Part shown: positions 33,771 to 46,029 of the stretch, piece after piece
Layout: every line of letters starts with the position of its first letter
Numbering within the stretch: position 1 is the stretch's first letter
Origin: Haemaphysalis longicornis
Lineage: Eukaryota > Arthropoda > Arachnida > Ixodida > Ixodidae
Assembly (NCBI GenBank): GCA_013339765.2
Contig: CM023454.1
Location: forward strand, 41,312,950-41,376,949
DNA: 64,000 nt
Reading direction: 5' to 3'
Position numbers and translations under genes: made by a program
Notes under the pieces: model-generated
Database searches by the model: none
What the model was told of the DNA's origin: nothing
Seen by the model: the letters and a program-made list of their open reading frames with translations, nothing else

Positions 33771-34274
33771 TTGGACCCCACATCAAGCATATCTCATCAA
33801 GCAACTCGAGTCGCTTCAAAATCGAGCCACATGATTTTTTCATTCCAAGTAATCTTACGACGTCCACATATCGGAACTAAAAACAGAACCTGGCCTATAC
33901 TGCTTGCATCTCGTCGCCGCATTTCAAGTCTTTGGCTTTTTCACAATGTTTTTTACAGCTCACTCGGCAAGCCACCATACATTCTCCCTCCGGCACGCAT
34001 CTCCCATCGTAACGGTCACCCGCAACAAGTTGCGCGTCCACATACGGCACAGTCACATTTTTGTCTTCATTCTTTCTACGTGCAGCAACAAATTGGAATG
34101 GCCTTTCTAATGAAATAACCGCCATTACCTGTCCTTCCACCTTTTTGAACACAGTAACACATTACCTTGCATTGTAATAAAATATGGCTTTCAAGTTTTC
34201 ATGTATGTACCCACTTATGGTCCACACCTTCAATTAGATATTAAGGAAATAAAATGAAATGAAATTAAACAAAA

Positions 34275-35640
34275 TTTGACTTTTAACCGAATTCATGACA
34301 CACGAGACTATCTCATGACTATAAACCGAATGCGAATTTTAACTTGTGCCACTTGATTCCCCACATCGAGGCCTTTAATTTGATACCTCACAAGCCCTAG
34401 TGGAATCGATTTCACTTTTAAACCGAATTCAGGACTCATGTTTCTATCTCATGACTAATACCAGGAAGCGATTTTTATATGTCGAATGTGATTCCCATCA
34501 ACAAGACTTTTTTTGATACCTCACAAACCGCAGTAGCGTCACTTTCACTTTTAACCGAATCCATGACTCACGTGACTCTCTCATGACTGTAACGCAATTC
34601 CTAATTTATTCAACTTGATTCCTCTCATCGAGACCTTTATTTAATACCTCATAAGCCATAGTGGCACATGTTTGACTTTTAACCAAATTCATAACTCCCG
34701 TGACTATCTCATGATTATTACCAGGGAGCTATTTTTAATTTGCCCCACGTGATTCCCCTAAGGGAGACCTTTAATTTGATACCTCACAAGCCCTAATGGC
34801 ACCACTTTGACTTTTAACCGAATCCATGACTGACGTTACTATCTCATTACTATAACAAGAAAGCAATTTTATTTTTCCACGGTATTCTACTAATCGAGAC
34901 CTTTAATTTGATACCACACAAACGCTAGTGAAAGTACTTTGAATTTCAACCAAATTTGTAACTCATGTGACTATCTCATGACTGTAAACGGGAAGTGATT
35001 TTTAACTTACCCCTGGTTATTCCCCTCGTCGAGACCTATAATTTGATACCTCACAAGCCCTATTGGCATCACTTTGACTTTTAAACGAAATCCATGACTC
35101 ATGTGACTATCTGGTGACTATAACCAGGACCCGATTTTTTAATTTGTCCTGCATAATTTCTCTCATAGAGACCTTCAATTTTATACCTGACAAGCCCTAG
35201 TGGAATCGATTTCACTTTTAATCGAATCCATGACTCACGTGACTATGTCATGACTATAACCTGGAAGCAATGTTTAATTTTTGCATGGGATTCCCCTCAT
35301 CGAGACTTTAATTTGATACCCCAGAGGGCCAAGTGGCATCACTTTCACTTTTAGCCGAATCCATGACTAACGTGACTCTCTCATGACTATCACCTGGGGT
35401 CAATTTTTAATTTGCAGTACTTGATTCCCCACGTCGAGACCTTTAATTTGATACCTCACAAGCCCTAGTGGGACCACTTTGACCAATTACCCAATCCATG
35501 AATCACGTCACTATCTCATGACTATAACGAGGACGCAACATTTAATTTGGTCTTGTAATTCCCCTCGTTGAGACCTTTGATTTGATGCCTCACAAGCCCT
35601 AGTGGCATCGATTTTACTTTTAACCCAATGAATGAATATT
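34275..35640 (-). repeat. 134-bp satellite array, copy 2, right block (about ten units)
   Basis: The marker gatacctcacaagccctag recurs at about 34382, 34515, 34642, 34778, 34910, 35045, 35182, 35315, 35450 and 35584, a period of 127-137 bp. Orientation is the same as the left block. CACGTG occurs in many units and is mutated in others. Confidence 0.92.
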
Positions 35641-36570
35641 GAATAAATAATGATTACATGAATTATGTAATAATAAAATGAACAAGCGTCGCCTGCACCT
35701 AATATCCGACAATAAATGTGCTTGTCATATGACTAACACTATCAGGGTAGTGAGCGCTCGCACTTTTAAACAAAACGGCAACACGCGTGGTAAACATTCA
35801 CACGCCGGGGCATGTCCAGACCATTTTCCTCCGATTTTCCTCCGCGGGTGCCGCAGTTGAACGGCGCCAGCAGCGCCACCTGTCACTCTTCTGGGCCCCT
35901 ATAAGCAGAAAGCAATTTTTCATTTCGCCTACGTGATTCCCCTGATCGAGACGTTTATTTGGTACCTCAGAATCCCCGGTTACATTATTTTAACTTTTAA
36001 CCAAGTCAATGACTAGCGAATAATGAATTAGGTACCTATAAAAGGTAATTAATTAAACACGAACATGTGTCGCAAGGACCTAGTTTGTGACAAAAAATTG
36101 TGTGTTTTGTATGACTATCATCACGGTAAACGAGAGGTTGTCCCTTTAAACAACACGTAAACACGCGTTCTCCATGCATACACGCAAGGGTATGTCCCGA
36201 CCATTTTTGCGATTTTACGATCCAACAGTGCCATCTGTCCCACGTTCGGGTCCGTATTGGGTTTCGAGAGTTAGGCATTCTGGCAGTTTCCCCAAAAAAT
36301 TTGTGTAAGTGAGCAATTTAAATGTGATAATTTATGCCCACGACACCATCCTCGTATTCAGTATATCAATTAGGCGAGGGTGCTGGATAGTCACGTGACT
36401 GTTTTATTGCGCGGTTCTTTGTTCGTCTGCTTAAACGGGTCACGTAAACCTACTTCATCTAACTTGCATAAAAATAAACTTCGCTTATATTTCTTGTCCT
36501 TGCCAACTAAATTACAAAGCACTGGCATGCGTTCTGCACAGGGTGGGTCCAGGATTATATTGGTTGGAAA
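35641..36570 (-). repeat. Composite repeat copy 2, head segments with one satellite unit between
   Basis: From about 36570 down to 36020 the sequence matches the head of copy 1 at 18.8-19.4 kb. One satellite unit follows at 35885-36020. A second, partial head copy then lies at about 35640-35880, sharing cgtaaacacgcgt-like, gcatgtccagaccatttt and gcgccacctgtc-like phrases with the first. The order head - unit - head - array suggests unequal exchange inside the composite unit. Confidence 0.78.
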
Positions 36571-39148
36571 ACAGACGAATTTCTTTAATATCCACATGCT
36601 GTACACTTCTCGAACATATTCGCTTCAAGAAATAACTTTCGGATCTCAAACTAAATAACCTACTCTCAAGCGACTAACAATATTTTCTTCAAAATTTATT
36701 GATGTGTTTTCTGAGTTTCACTATACCCTTAACTGTTGTCTTCGCGTCACTTTGATGATTTCTCTAAGGAATTTTAAAAGATCCCTAAAAAAATCTAAAG
36801 CTCAAAGTTTGCAATGTCAAAGTCGACAATAAGACAACGCAATGCAGCCTAGAATTTCTTATAAGGGCTTCCAATCGGTTAAAAAAAGGACGTTTTGAGA
36901 AGGCTCAGTTCTAGCCATATTTTGTTTAATAGTGCCATAATGCCTTAGCGTTCAACAAAAGTTTTGAACTTCGCCTGTTTGCAGATGAGAAGGTAATTGC
37001 AATGAACAAACCCGCTCACCGACATTACCATGCTACAGTAGAGCCACGATAAGTTGACTGCAGCGCGCTAAACATGCCCAATGGAAGTAAATGCGGGGAA
37101 GAAATCCGGCACCTAAAATTTATTTTAGATTGTGTCTTTCCTCGGATGTAATGTATAGCTGTTTTGAACCGCTGCTAACTTTGTTGGCAACGAGCTATTA
37201 GGGATGTCATTGTATTGCCAGGTCAGTTAATTTGATACACAATTAAACATTGTCCACATGCATTGAATGCCACATTTCACAAGATAGCTATTGTTTTACT
37301 TATCTAGGGTAATGTTGAAAAGTCCACTTTGCGGAAAAAATATTTTCATTATTGAACTTTTCACACTGGTTTACGATCTCTTACAAAATATTTGTTTGTG
37401 TATTTACCTAGCAAGAGCAATGAACGTGCTAGCCTACAACGAAACAAAAAGGTCGCTGATGTTATTATTGCATCAGCAGGCTCTGGCCACAGCGAGCACT
37501 ACGTCGCCCATAATAACATATTTGGTACCCATCCCGGGTTTGACTTTTCTTTCGAAAATATCCCTCATACCAAGACACCTCTACTAATAACAATGGGACC
37601 TTGCAGTAGAATACCCTTTTGTGTTTCTGTCATTCCTACAAAAATGCATTTATAAACATTAAACGGCCACTTTGCCTTTATCGAGAAAGGTGTTACCAAA
37701 ATGCCACCGAGAAAGGCCTTACCCATTCTATTTAAAAAGGCCTCATGAAACAATGCATGATTGAGGAAAACATAAACGTACCATCACAATTATTGCGCGA
37801 ATCTTTGCACCAACAAGGCTATGCCTCTGACTGTGAGGCTGCGATGGAACATTTCGTTCATGTTCCCGAAAGCTCAATACGCAAGACCCACACTACGATT
37901 CTTTCAACACAAATTCCCGGTTATCTTGAAGAGTACAGGAGCACAGAACAGAAACAAAACAAGACGGCGTTTCTTTCAATTTCACCGCCACAAAAACCTA
38001 GCTTCTTTATATTGTGGAAAGGAACAATAAAGATGCATTTGCCCGCGGGCCAAACTCGTATGGTTTTATTCCTTCGTCGGCGCACTGCCCTCTTACTCTC
38101 ATACACAGAATGTTTTACATTGATTTAAAAAGTACAAAGAGAAAAGACATGTAAACTTCAAGGTGAGCACTGCAAGTGGACAAGAGCCCAAATAACAACT
38201 TTAACAACATTTTTAAACGCAATATTCTCACCTACTATACAAATATTTTTATTAATAAACGAAATCAATGGAATCCAAAACTTTTAAGAAGAAAGGCTTA
38301 ATGAACTCTACAAATGTGAACCTCTTCAAATGGAGCTATAACCAGCACTTTTTACATGTAAAACTTTAGCGTCAGGGGCAGATATCGTAACGTATACTAT
38401 GGTCGCACACCTACACATCAATTCCTGAATTAAAAACACTTTAGCATTGTTAATGGAAGGCAGAGCATAACAGTTCCTAGAGGAAGCTCTTACACTTGCT
38501 ATGCTAGGGACAAAATAAATATCTCAGTGCCCTCTATATTTACCCGATATCTTTGACAAAATCCTACAACGTGTTTTAAACTGTCGTTCATACACTCAGT
38601 AGAGATGGCCGGATGGCCAATGGTTTTCTCGTTCTCTCAGAGCACGGCTTGCAACTGCCTGGGTTGAAATTATATACAGTAAGGACACGTCATTTGAAAA
38701 AGCAGTAGAATCCCTCTTTACTCGACAACAGACGTCATTTTCTTTTTTTTTACTTAAGCAATCACGCTCTGCAGGAGTTGTTTTCTACGTACACGAAACT
38801 AGCAAATGTTTTTCCTAGCTAAACAAACTTTGCTTTTTATGAATTGCATTCTATACTGACGACATCTGATGCAGGCCCTCGATAAGCACATGCGCCTGCA
38901 CAGTGGCCGCGAACATAGCGGATTTCAGTGTTGCGAAGCGAAGAAATCGCCCGAACAACTTTTCATTCAACACCAACTATTTATTACGGCATGAATGTTG
39001 TGGGCACGCGGGTTTTGCTTCTCGATCGATTTCCGACGTGTCGTTGGCAGTTCGGCCGATCAGTAGCGTCGCCTTCTTTGATCAGTGAGCCATTCACACC
39101 ACACGGACTTTCGATTGGCCAGTGTGTTCGGGTCGCCGTCGGAGACGA
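36571..39148. other. Unassigned sequence
   Basis: AT-rich sequence with no motif that I recognise on either strand. The open frames at about 37290-38128 are unsupported by any known domain. Confidence 0.4.
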
Positions 39149-39409
39149 GTGACAAGGACCCGCCGTGGTGGCTCAGTGGCTAAGGAGTTGGGCTGCTGAA
39201 CACGAGTTCGCGGGCTCGATTCCCGGCCGCGGCGACCGCTTTTGTGATGGAGGCAACAAGCGAAAACGCCCGTGTGTACGACATATCGGCGCACGTTAAA
39301 TTTCCCCAGGTAATAAAAATTAATCCAAAGCCCTCCAATACGGCGCTCCTGATCGCCTGCGTTGCGTCGGCGCGTTAAGCAATACAATCAAGCAAAACGT
39401 GTGACAAGG
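39149..39409 (+). mobile_element. tRNA-derived SINE (Ruka-like) with 9-bp target-site duplication
   Basis: The SINE occupies 39158-39400 and is flanked by gtgacaagg at 39149-39157 and 39401-39409. The head ccgtggtggctcagtggctaagg contains the A-box-like region, and gggctcgattcccgg holds the B box with one change. Then come the shared body (cccgtgtgtacgacat, attaatccaaagccctcc) and a short CAAT-rich tail. Confidence 0.93.
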
Positions 39410-42399
39410 TGGTAGGCAAACACAGAAGTCGGTGTCGCCGCCATGTCGTCGTCATTTCGGCTTAGCCAATCCTCCCTTGGGAAGCATATTACGAGAGTAA
39501 AATTTATGAATATATACAAACAATATAGCGTTAGGCGTGCTACAGGAAGAGATAATAATAAAAGCATCCGCCGCGACCCGCCTATGCTGAGCAGGCAGCA
39601 CTTTTCTTTGACGGAAGTCCGAAGCTGTCTAATAGCATGATTTCTCCTCGTGACGCACATGGGACAATTGATGCAGTTCATGCTTATGGATTCCTGTACC
39701 CCAAAGTAGGCACAAAAAGGTGGAAACGGAGCCAGCCACGTTGCAACAAAAGTGGGAGATGTCCGGTGAGGGTAAAACAGTCATACTTGTCATAGCTAAC
39801 GTTTACAACACAGCCTAAGTATTTCGTTGCTAAATTCTGTGTAGGACAATACATTTCTGGTGCGTGGGGCTGGATGAAGCTCCTGCTCAGTGATGCTCAC
39901 GCCGGCGGTTCATTGGGTGCTGCGGAAAAGATACGCACCCAGTGACGCCGGCTTCGTTGGGCTCATTAGCTCACCCTAAAATGATAACACCAGAACGCCT
40001 ACACGTATCGGGGAACATCGCAGTCAATCTTCTGGACCCGAGGAACCGATTTTTCTTGTACGGAATTGCGGCATCCTCGAACATAAAGTCGACAATTCGG
40101 TGTCATGGTATCGATAGTATCCTCGATGTTGTAATTAGGCACAGTCTTTGCTGCACTGTCAATCACTGACTCAATAAGATTTTCCGTCCGGGTATGTCGT
40201 TCATCGTCGTGATACAAACTCTCCTGAGGTCGGTGTTTCCGTAGTTAGTAAAACATTCCTCTGATATAGTGGGATTGCATTTTCGACCCTCTCCGGCTCA
40301 GTGTGTTGTAACAATACAAATCGCAATGGCAGCATTTTGACGGTAAGCTCATTGTAATTCCCAGATAGGTCAAACCGCCCCGAATGCTTTAATGACTGTT
40401 TCATATTTTCCTTAACACTACGGGATGATGTTATCGTGAAGGTGACTTTAGATATGCCCCGTGTTTATTGTATAGAGTTAAAACCAGTGTTAGAATATAA
40501 AACAGTGCTATGTTTGGCTTTTGTAATTTCAATAAAAGAAACCTTTTGACTTAGCACAATCCCAAAGCAATAATACAGCATATATGAACTCCTTCCTAGT
40601 TTTCTTGTAGTTGAGAATATATGGTGTAAAATGTGGAAATCTTATTTATTAAGTGGCAACGATTCACTTTAGTGTCATTTTCAAGGTCCGTAGAAAGAGC
40701 AAACCAGTAGCACCCGAGGAAAGTGTACATACAGCAATAGCTAATCAATGCAGGGCGCTAACGCGAACTGGAGTTTTTTTACGCTACTTCTCTAGATCTA
40801 GCCCCTCCTTCGATTTTAAAAGAACCTGGTAACGTTTTGCGCTAATGGTAAGTTAAATAATATAAAGCTACCTACAACCCGTAGTGTTCTGGTGAAAAAA
40901 AAAACATGTTAAGCCTTGATCTATAGGTAGTGTTAGCCCGATAGTATTCAAACGACATCACATTTTGAACTTTTATTCAAAGAGCGGTAGAAGACGTGTA
41001 TTACATAAGCAAAACCTTTCCCCATCCTTAAAAATCAACTAGGACTAGCGAAGACCAATTCTTTGCTTCCCTAGGCTAAACTTAGAGCGATACTTGAAGG
41101 AACTGTGAAAGTTCTTAAAATTGGTCAATTGAGAGCAGGGTGCAATTTCACCGCTACCTGAGGGTGGTGTAGATGTCGTCGATGACTATGTGAAGGCGCG
41201 ACGTTTTAATTAATTCTTTGAATCTGTCTTAAGCCCTGCTTTCTGTGGTATGCTTGTGAAACCACCGAAAGCATTACTAAATCCATGACACCATACTTAC
41301 TACAGTGTCCTAAAACTGCTTAAGGGACATAAGGTCGTCAGCAAACATTTCTTACACAATTTTTCTTGTGTATTGAAGGCTCTCGCCCAGATGTACGCCA
41401 TAAACTGATCTTGCTTTTTTAAAAGGCCCGGGCGTTTTTTAAAAGGCACGGGTATCTTTCCAGCCAATGTAAAATGAAAACTTAGTGCCAAATTGAAAAA
41501 CCGGTTATAGATGTCTTGTTGCTAATTATAAGAAAGTCCGCTCGCAAGGGCAAAGTGAAAAACCTTAGAACACATCCTTAACATATATATTGGGAAGGAC
41601 ATCGAAAAGAACAACTTCACAATAGTTGAACGTAGATTTGGTCCACCATTTCATGCATGGCGCAATTACCACAATAAGCCTATCGTTTATATTGCTGTTT
41701 TTAGCTTGGCTCAAACGTTTATTGCATATTTTTAGATTTAACCGAAGCATTTGGCTTTCGTCCAGACATAATTTATTACATAAGCAGTCCTCTCTCTGAA
41801 TACACACAGCCTTCATTATTTCGACCGATTCTTACCATTCGCAAATGTCTCTGTATTGAGTGATAAATTGCTCTAAATCTGACTGTATTGTAGCGTCCTT
41901 GGGAGTACCTCTGAACTCGGTAATAGGGCGTTAATAATTAGGGTTCGTGCAAGCAATGTTCTGAGTCAGTTTGGGTAAAATTTTGTTTGGAAGCTGCGTA
42001 GTGCATTCCGACATTAAAAACTTGCACGATGTTGCTTCCCTGCCGGATGACTTGAAAGGGGTTCAAATGTAGTGAGACAATTGGCATATGTAAATGAATA
42101 TCTTCAATGGTAAATCAATTCATTAATATCCCAAATTTACTTGGATACAACCTGCGTATTTTTCAATGCACTCTTTATTGACAAAGTATAAAATTTTACG
42201 TACTCTAGCGTGTATTTTACGCAAGATTTAGGGTTTAGGAAATATACTAATATGCAACAAGCTAAGGGGTCTTGACAATAAAAGTTATCCTGCTAAACTT
42301 TTGAGAACGCCACAAAACCTAAATGATGTATTTCAATGGGTTCACGTGCGGCCTATGCACGGCTATCACACAAACTGGAGTTCTTTTTACGCGACTTCT
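39410..42399. other. Unassigned sequence with one short repeated phrase
   Basis: No gene is supported. The phrase cgaactggagtttttttacgctacttctctag at about 40758-40792 is repeated with changes at about 42372-42405. A 17-base phrase ttttttaaaaggcncggg occurs twice at 41417-41455. The right end approaches the minus-strand LINE. Confidence 0.4.
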
Positions 42400-42960
42400 C
42401 TAATTACTGCTTACTGATATATATGATCTGACATATCGGTCTTCTATCAGCTGAAAGAACAATGTCGTCCTGCATTTATCATTACCAGAATAGTCTATGG
42501 TACAAGTCCACCTTGGAACATTTGCGTTAGGTAGAAACCTAATGAACATTCTTCTAGTTCCTTTTCCAACCCTGCCATGTAGAGCAATATCACTTTTGGG
42601 TTCAAGATGCATCCCTGTTTCAGTCTTCAATGGGGTTTCACCTGCTATGCGCATTTATGCCCTTCCCATGCCAGGTGCACTCTAATATTTTCTTGGATTG
42701 GTACAAGTAATTGTAATATTTCGTCATCTAGCCATTGTAGGTGTATCCTTCACAATATCAGTTCTGTTTTCAGGTTTTCATATGCCCCTTTGATGTCCAC
42801 GAACGAACATTTATATTGGTGTATTCAGAGCTTTCGTATTTTCAATGCACTGTGTTATCAAAAACAAATACTCACCCAAGCTCATGTCTTGTTTAAATAT
42901 ATTCTGCAGTTTTCGAAGCATTTCATTTTCTTCCATCAATGCTTGAAGTTCTGATTTTAG
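42400..42960 (-). pseudogene. Reverse transcriptase fragment of the 42-46 kb LINE
   Basis: The minus strand carries ENEMLRKLQNIFKQDMSLGE, then FVDIKGAYENL-like sequence (motif A Asp present, about 42780-42805), WLDDEILQLLVPIQENIRVH and RLKQGCILNPKVILLYM (motif B, QGC type). The YADD region is lost in shifted frames near 42470. The fragment ends near 42400. Confidence 0.7.
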
Positions 42961-43133
42961 CGCCTACAATACGAATATATACACCACTGTCGTTACTGTG
43001 TTGCGGCCTGTATGAATCAATACTGGCTTTGTTGCCTCTGCCTTTAAATATTTATTTCATCCTGTCGCCTTGCCCATCCTTCAGTATTTTTTTGTTTGTA
43101 TAAACTTGTCTATTTCTCTGATAAACGATTCAG

Positions 43134-43196
43134 CTCCCAAACAGCAGTGCCCCCATTCAGCTTTCTGAGGGGAACGGGAGTACTGCTGTTTGGGGG
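43134..43196 (+). other. 63-nt hairpin with a stem of about 23 pairs
   Basis: Bases 43134-43157 pair with 43173-43196, leaving a 15-base loop. By hand I count 13 continuous Watson-Crick pairs (43136-43148 with 43082+ positions 43182-43194), then further pairs with two wobbles and two mismatches. It lies in the damaged part of a minus-strand LINE. Its size resembles an animal microRNA precursor, but it may also be a chance or TE-derived foldback. Confidence 0.5.
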
Positions 43197-43949
43197 GAAC
43201 CTTTCACTTTGCTTTTTTACAATCAAGAAAGCTCAAACCTATGTTCCATTTCACATGTCTTCTGTTTCACTGATGTTATCGGCACAGGCTTCCCTACCAC
43301 TACTTCTCTAAACGTCTCACCAATCCTTTCATAAGTATGCGGGTGCACCTGCTCTTGTTCAAAATTTTTCCAATTCTTATCAATGAAGAACTTTTAATGG
43401 GTATCATATTTTTAACTTAGGGATTTTACATGGTTTCAAAACATATTGAATGCAGACTTGCCCTCCTGTATTTCTGTCATCCTGTGTTCGTATTTCTGCT
43501 TGATGTTTGCTTTTATCTTTTTCGGCACTCCTAGCTTATTCTGCGGTAGGTGTTTCATTTTCCTTTGCAACTCTTATCGCATACGTGTTCTCTCCACCGA
43601 TTTTTCTGCTGGTCATTTTTTTTCTTTTTCAGCATCTTTCTCGGATTTTTTGTTCGTTTACATCGGTTTCGTTGCTCATGTTCATCCATCTTATGCTTTA
43701 TGCATGTGACCATTCGATCGTAATCCCATCTTTGCGTGCGTATTGACTTCGTCTTTCATCACATCAGCGATGATCTCTGACTGTTCATAGTTGAAGTAGG
43801 TTCCCAGTTTGTACCAGTTTTTACATTTCTCCTTGTTGCGCCTTCAAAGTGCACAGTGGTCGCGTGTAGTAGCTTCGTAAACCGTATGTTCTGGTTGTAT
43901 CTATCCTTATTTCCCGCAACCTTACGTATACCATCTCTGAGACTAGACT

Positions 43950-44480
43950 GCATTCCATGCTGGACTGTCTGTTACCGCTTTCACACGTTATTCGTTAGTC
44001 ACACTTGTTTTTCGTGTTTACTATTCCGAGCGGGTTTTCCTAGGATATATACATCACTACAGAACCGATTGCGATCGTTGTATCCAATAGAATATGCTGT
44101 GTGGGCATTCATATCTCCAACTAAGTATATTTCACCCGAATCTTCGAACTAAATAATCTAATCCCAAACAAATTACATTCCCTCATTTTCCTTTCCTAGC
44201 TCCGCTTCCGGTCCACAGATACACAACACCTGATAATTTAGTTTTCCACACTCTCGCATATTTAGAAGATGCTTTTTACATCTTTCATGAACCATGTGCG
44301 AGTCGGTGCCTTCTTTGATAAGCATACTAAAGCCCCCCCTCTCTTCATTCTTGAGGTACTGTTACATCCGTTCAAGACATAAGTCTCTGTGACAGCTGGA
44401 TCTTTTAGCTTTCGTATGTGATTCTCGGGTAAGGCATACTCCTTTATCTCTTCCATTCAAGTTGTTCTTGAATTTCCGCC
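43950..44480 (-). pseudogene. Endonuclease domain of the 42-46 kb LINE
   Basis: The minus strand reads ETYVLNGCNSTSRMKRGGAL, then in other frames VYLWTGS and IYLVGDMNAHTAY, the last being the GDxNxH motif of LINE endonucleases. The following region to about 43760 (LRDGIRKVAGNKDRYN) may be the linker. Confidence 0.7.
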
Positions 44481-44719
44481 CAATATAAAGGCTTTCTACA
44501 TCTCCGCTTTTTATAATTACTTTTTATTTTTATTTCAATAAAGTATTTGTTACATTTGTTTTGCCATTTCGATTTCCATTTACGGGATTTATTTTTGTGT
44601 TTTATAAAATGTTTTGCTTCGTAGTTTTATTATATTTTGCCTTTGCTTGCATTCTCAGCAATTGCTATAGGTTCTTTTATTAGCTATAGGGGTGGCTCTC
44701 TAAGATCGTTGAGTGTGCA

Positions 44720-45480
44720 AAAGTCCCTTGCTTCTAATTTCTCGCCTTGTTTGCTTTCCTTAGCATCGCAGGGCCCACTAAAAGGCCACCGCTTTTCTAC
44801 CTAGGAGCTACGCCATATTATTTTTTATCCTGGGCTAGAATGACTCCTGTCCCCCTAAAAAGCTTGTCTTTGGCCAATGCTCCCACTAACGTTTTACGTC
44901 TATCACGTCATGCCCAAGTTCTCTGCCGCATCTCGCGATCTCGCTGGTAGCAGAGAGTATTGCCCATTCGGTGTGGAAGCCCCTCTTTGTCACATCCGGC
45001 ATGTTGCAGCCTGAAATCAGCCTATTTATGGCCATGGACCGCTGGTCGCTTACCGCCTTCGGTATGTCCTGGCCACGTTGGCCCTCCTCCCCTTTAAATC
45101 ATCGGGAAGCCCCACGAAAATCAACACAAGGTTTTTAGCTTTACTGGACAAGGCCAGTTGCCCCTTCGTTTTTGCCATCACTGTATTCATCGTCTGACCG
45201 GGGAAACACCCCACCCTCCCGCCCTCATTCCCCTAAACCCATTTCATTACGGCAGCCCAGCTCCTCTTCGTGTTCGTATCTCCCGCAAGGATTACCAAAC
45301 TATCTGCCACGTGTTGCTATTTCAACTGCTTTCCGACTGGTTTAGATTTTGCTTTCGTGTCACCTCAGCGCATGTCTCCAGTTCGCGGAACGGGCAAAGG
45401 TGTTCGGCATTTTTTGGCAAAATCGCCAACTTTTCTAGCTTCCTGTAAGCTCCTGTAACTTTTCCTCAACGCTGCTGCCT
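44720..45480 (-). pseudogene. LINE ORF1 with SGNH/GDSL-like domain
   Basis: The minus strand reads LVILAGDTNTKRSWAAVMK, where GDTN stands for the GDSN-type nucleophile block of SGNH hydrolases. It continues SSKAKNLVLIFVGLPDDLKGRRANVAR and then CGRELGHDVIDVKR. Many SGNH esterases have a central G-x-N block (here G-L-P) and a final D-x2-H, which I could not place in this copy. Such domains occur in ORF1 of some LINEs, where they may help membrane or RNP handling. (Longer phrases are cut to parts.). Confidence 0.55.
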
Positions 45481-45700
45481 TCTACGCGTTCGTTGTTCAG
45501 CACTGGCTCCAGTCCCGCCCACGCTTAGCTAATGCCAATGTGCCCACTTCTAGGCGTTGTAGCCGCGACACTACTCAGCATAAACCAGACGTACCACCCC
45601 CTTTGTCTTCCTCGGGGCCATCTTGCTTAAGCTCCTCTGCCCCTACCTGTCGCGGATAGTTACCAGACTTTTCAGCATTCTCGCCATGTTCATCTCGTCA

Positions 45701-45959
45701 ATAAATCAGGTACAGCGAGAAAGAACCGAGAACGTAAACAGCTTCGGCTGTCCTGCTCTGTCCCTGTCGTTTCATTGTCGTCCAGTGCAGAACACTTGTT
45801 GTCGGGGCCGAAAAAAAAACCACAGTACAGGTGGACTGCACCGAAACGAAATCCCTCATCTCTCCTTTATTCTATATTTCCTCCTCTTAACGTAGTGTCC
45901 TTCCCTTCCACTAGGTTAAACTCAGGGACCACGGCGACGGACGCAGCGAAACGACACGA
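45701..45959. other. Junction between two oppositely oriented LINEs
   Basis: Sequence between the presumed 5' end of the minus-strand LINE and the plus-strand LINE. No motif is recognisable. Confidence 0.35.
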
Positions 45960-46029
45960 GCGGGCACATAACTGCTCTGCTTAAATATCCGTGTATCCCC
46001 AAGTGTAAACCATGCTGCTCAAAACACCC

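Larger units (their letters stand above)
31345..34268 (+). mobile_element. CR1-like LINE inserted within the satellite, 5'-truncated
   Basis: The element begins in the endonuclease N-terminus and runs through the reverse transcriptase to an A-rich end (ggaaataaaatgaaatgaaat). Satellite units lie on both sides in the same orientation, so it inserted into an existing array. About 65 bp of one unit seem to be missing at the junction and no clear target-site duplication is visible. Multiple stops and shifts show a dead copy. Confidence 0.85.
42400..45700 (-). mobile_element. LINE with SGNH-esterase-like ORF1, minus strand, decayed
   Basis: On the minus strand the order is ORF1 (about 45700-44700), endonuclease (about 44480-43950), a damaged stretch and a reverse transcriptase fragment (about 42960-42400). 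ORF1 resembles the SGNH/GDSL esterase-like ORF1 known from some CR1/L2-type LINEs. The reverse transcriptase uses a QGC-type motif B. I cannot fix the clade. Stops and shifts are frequent. Confidence 0.72.
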
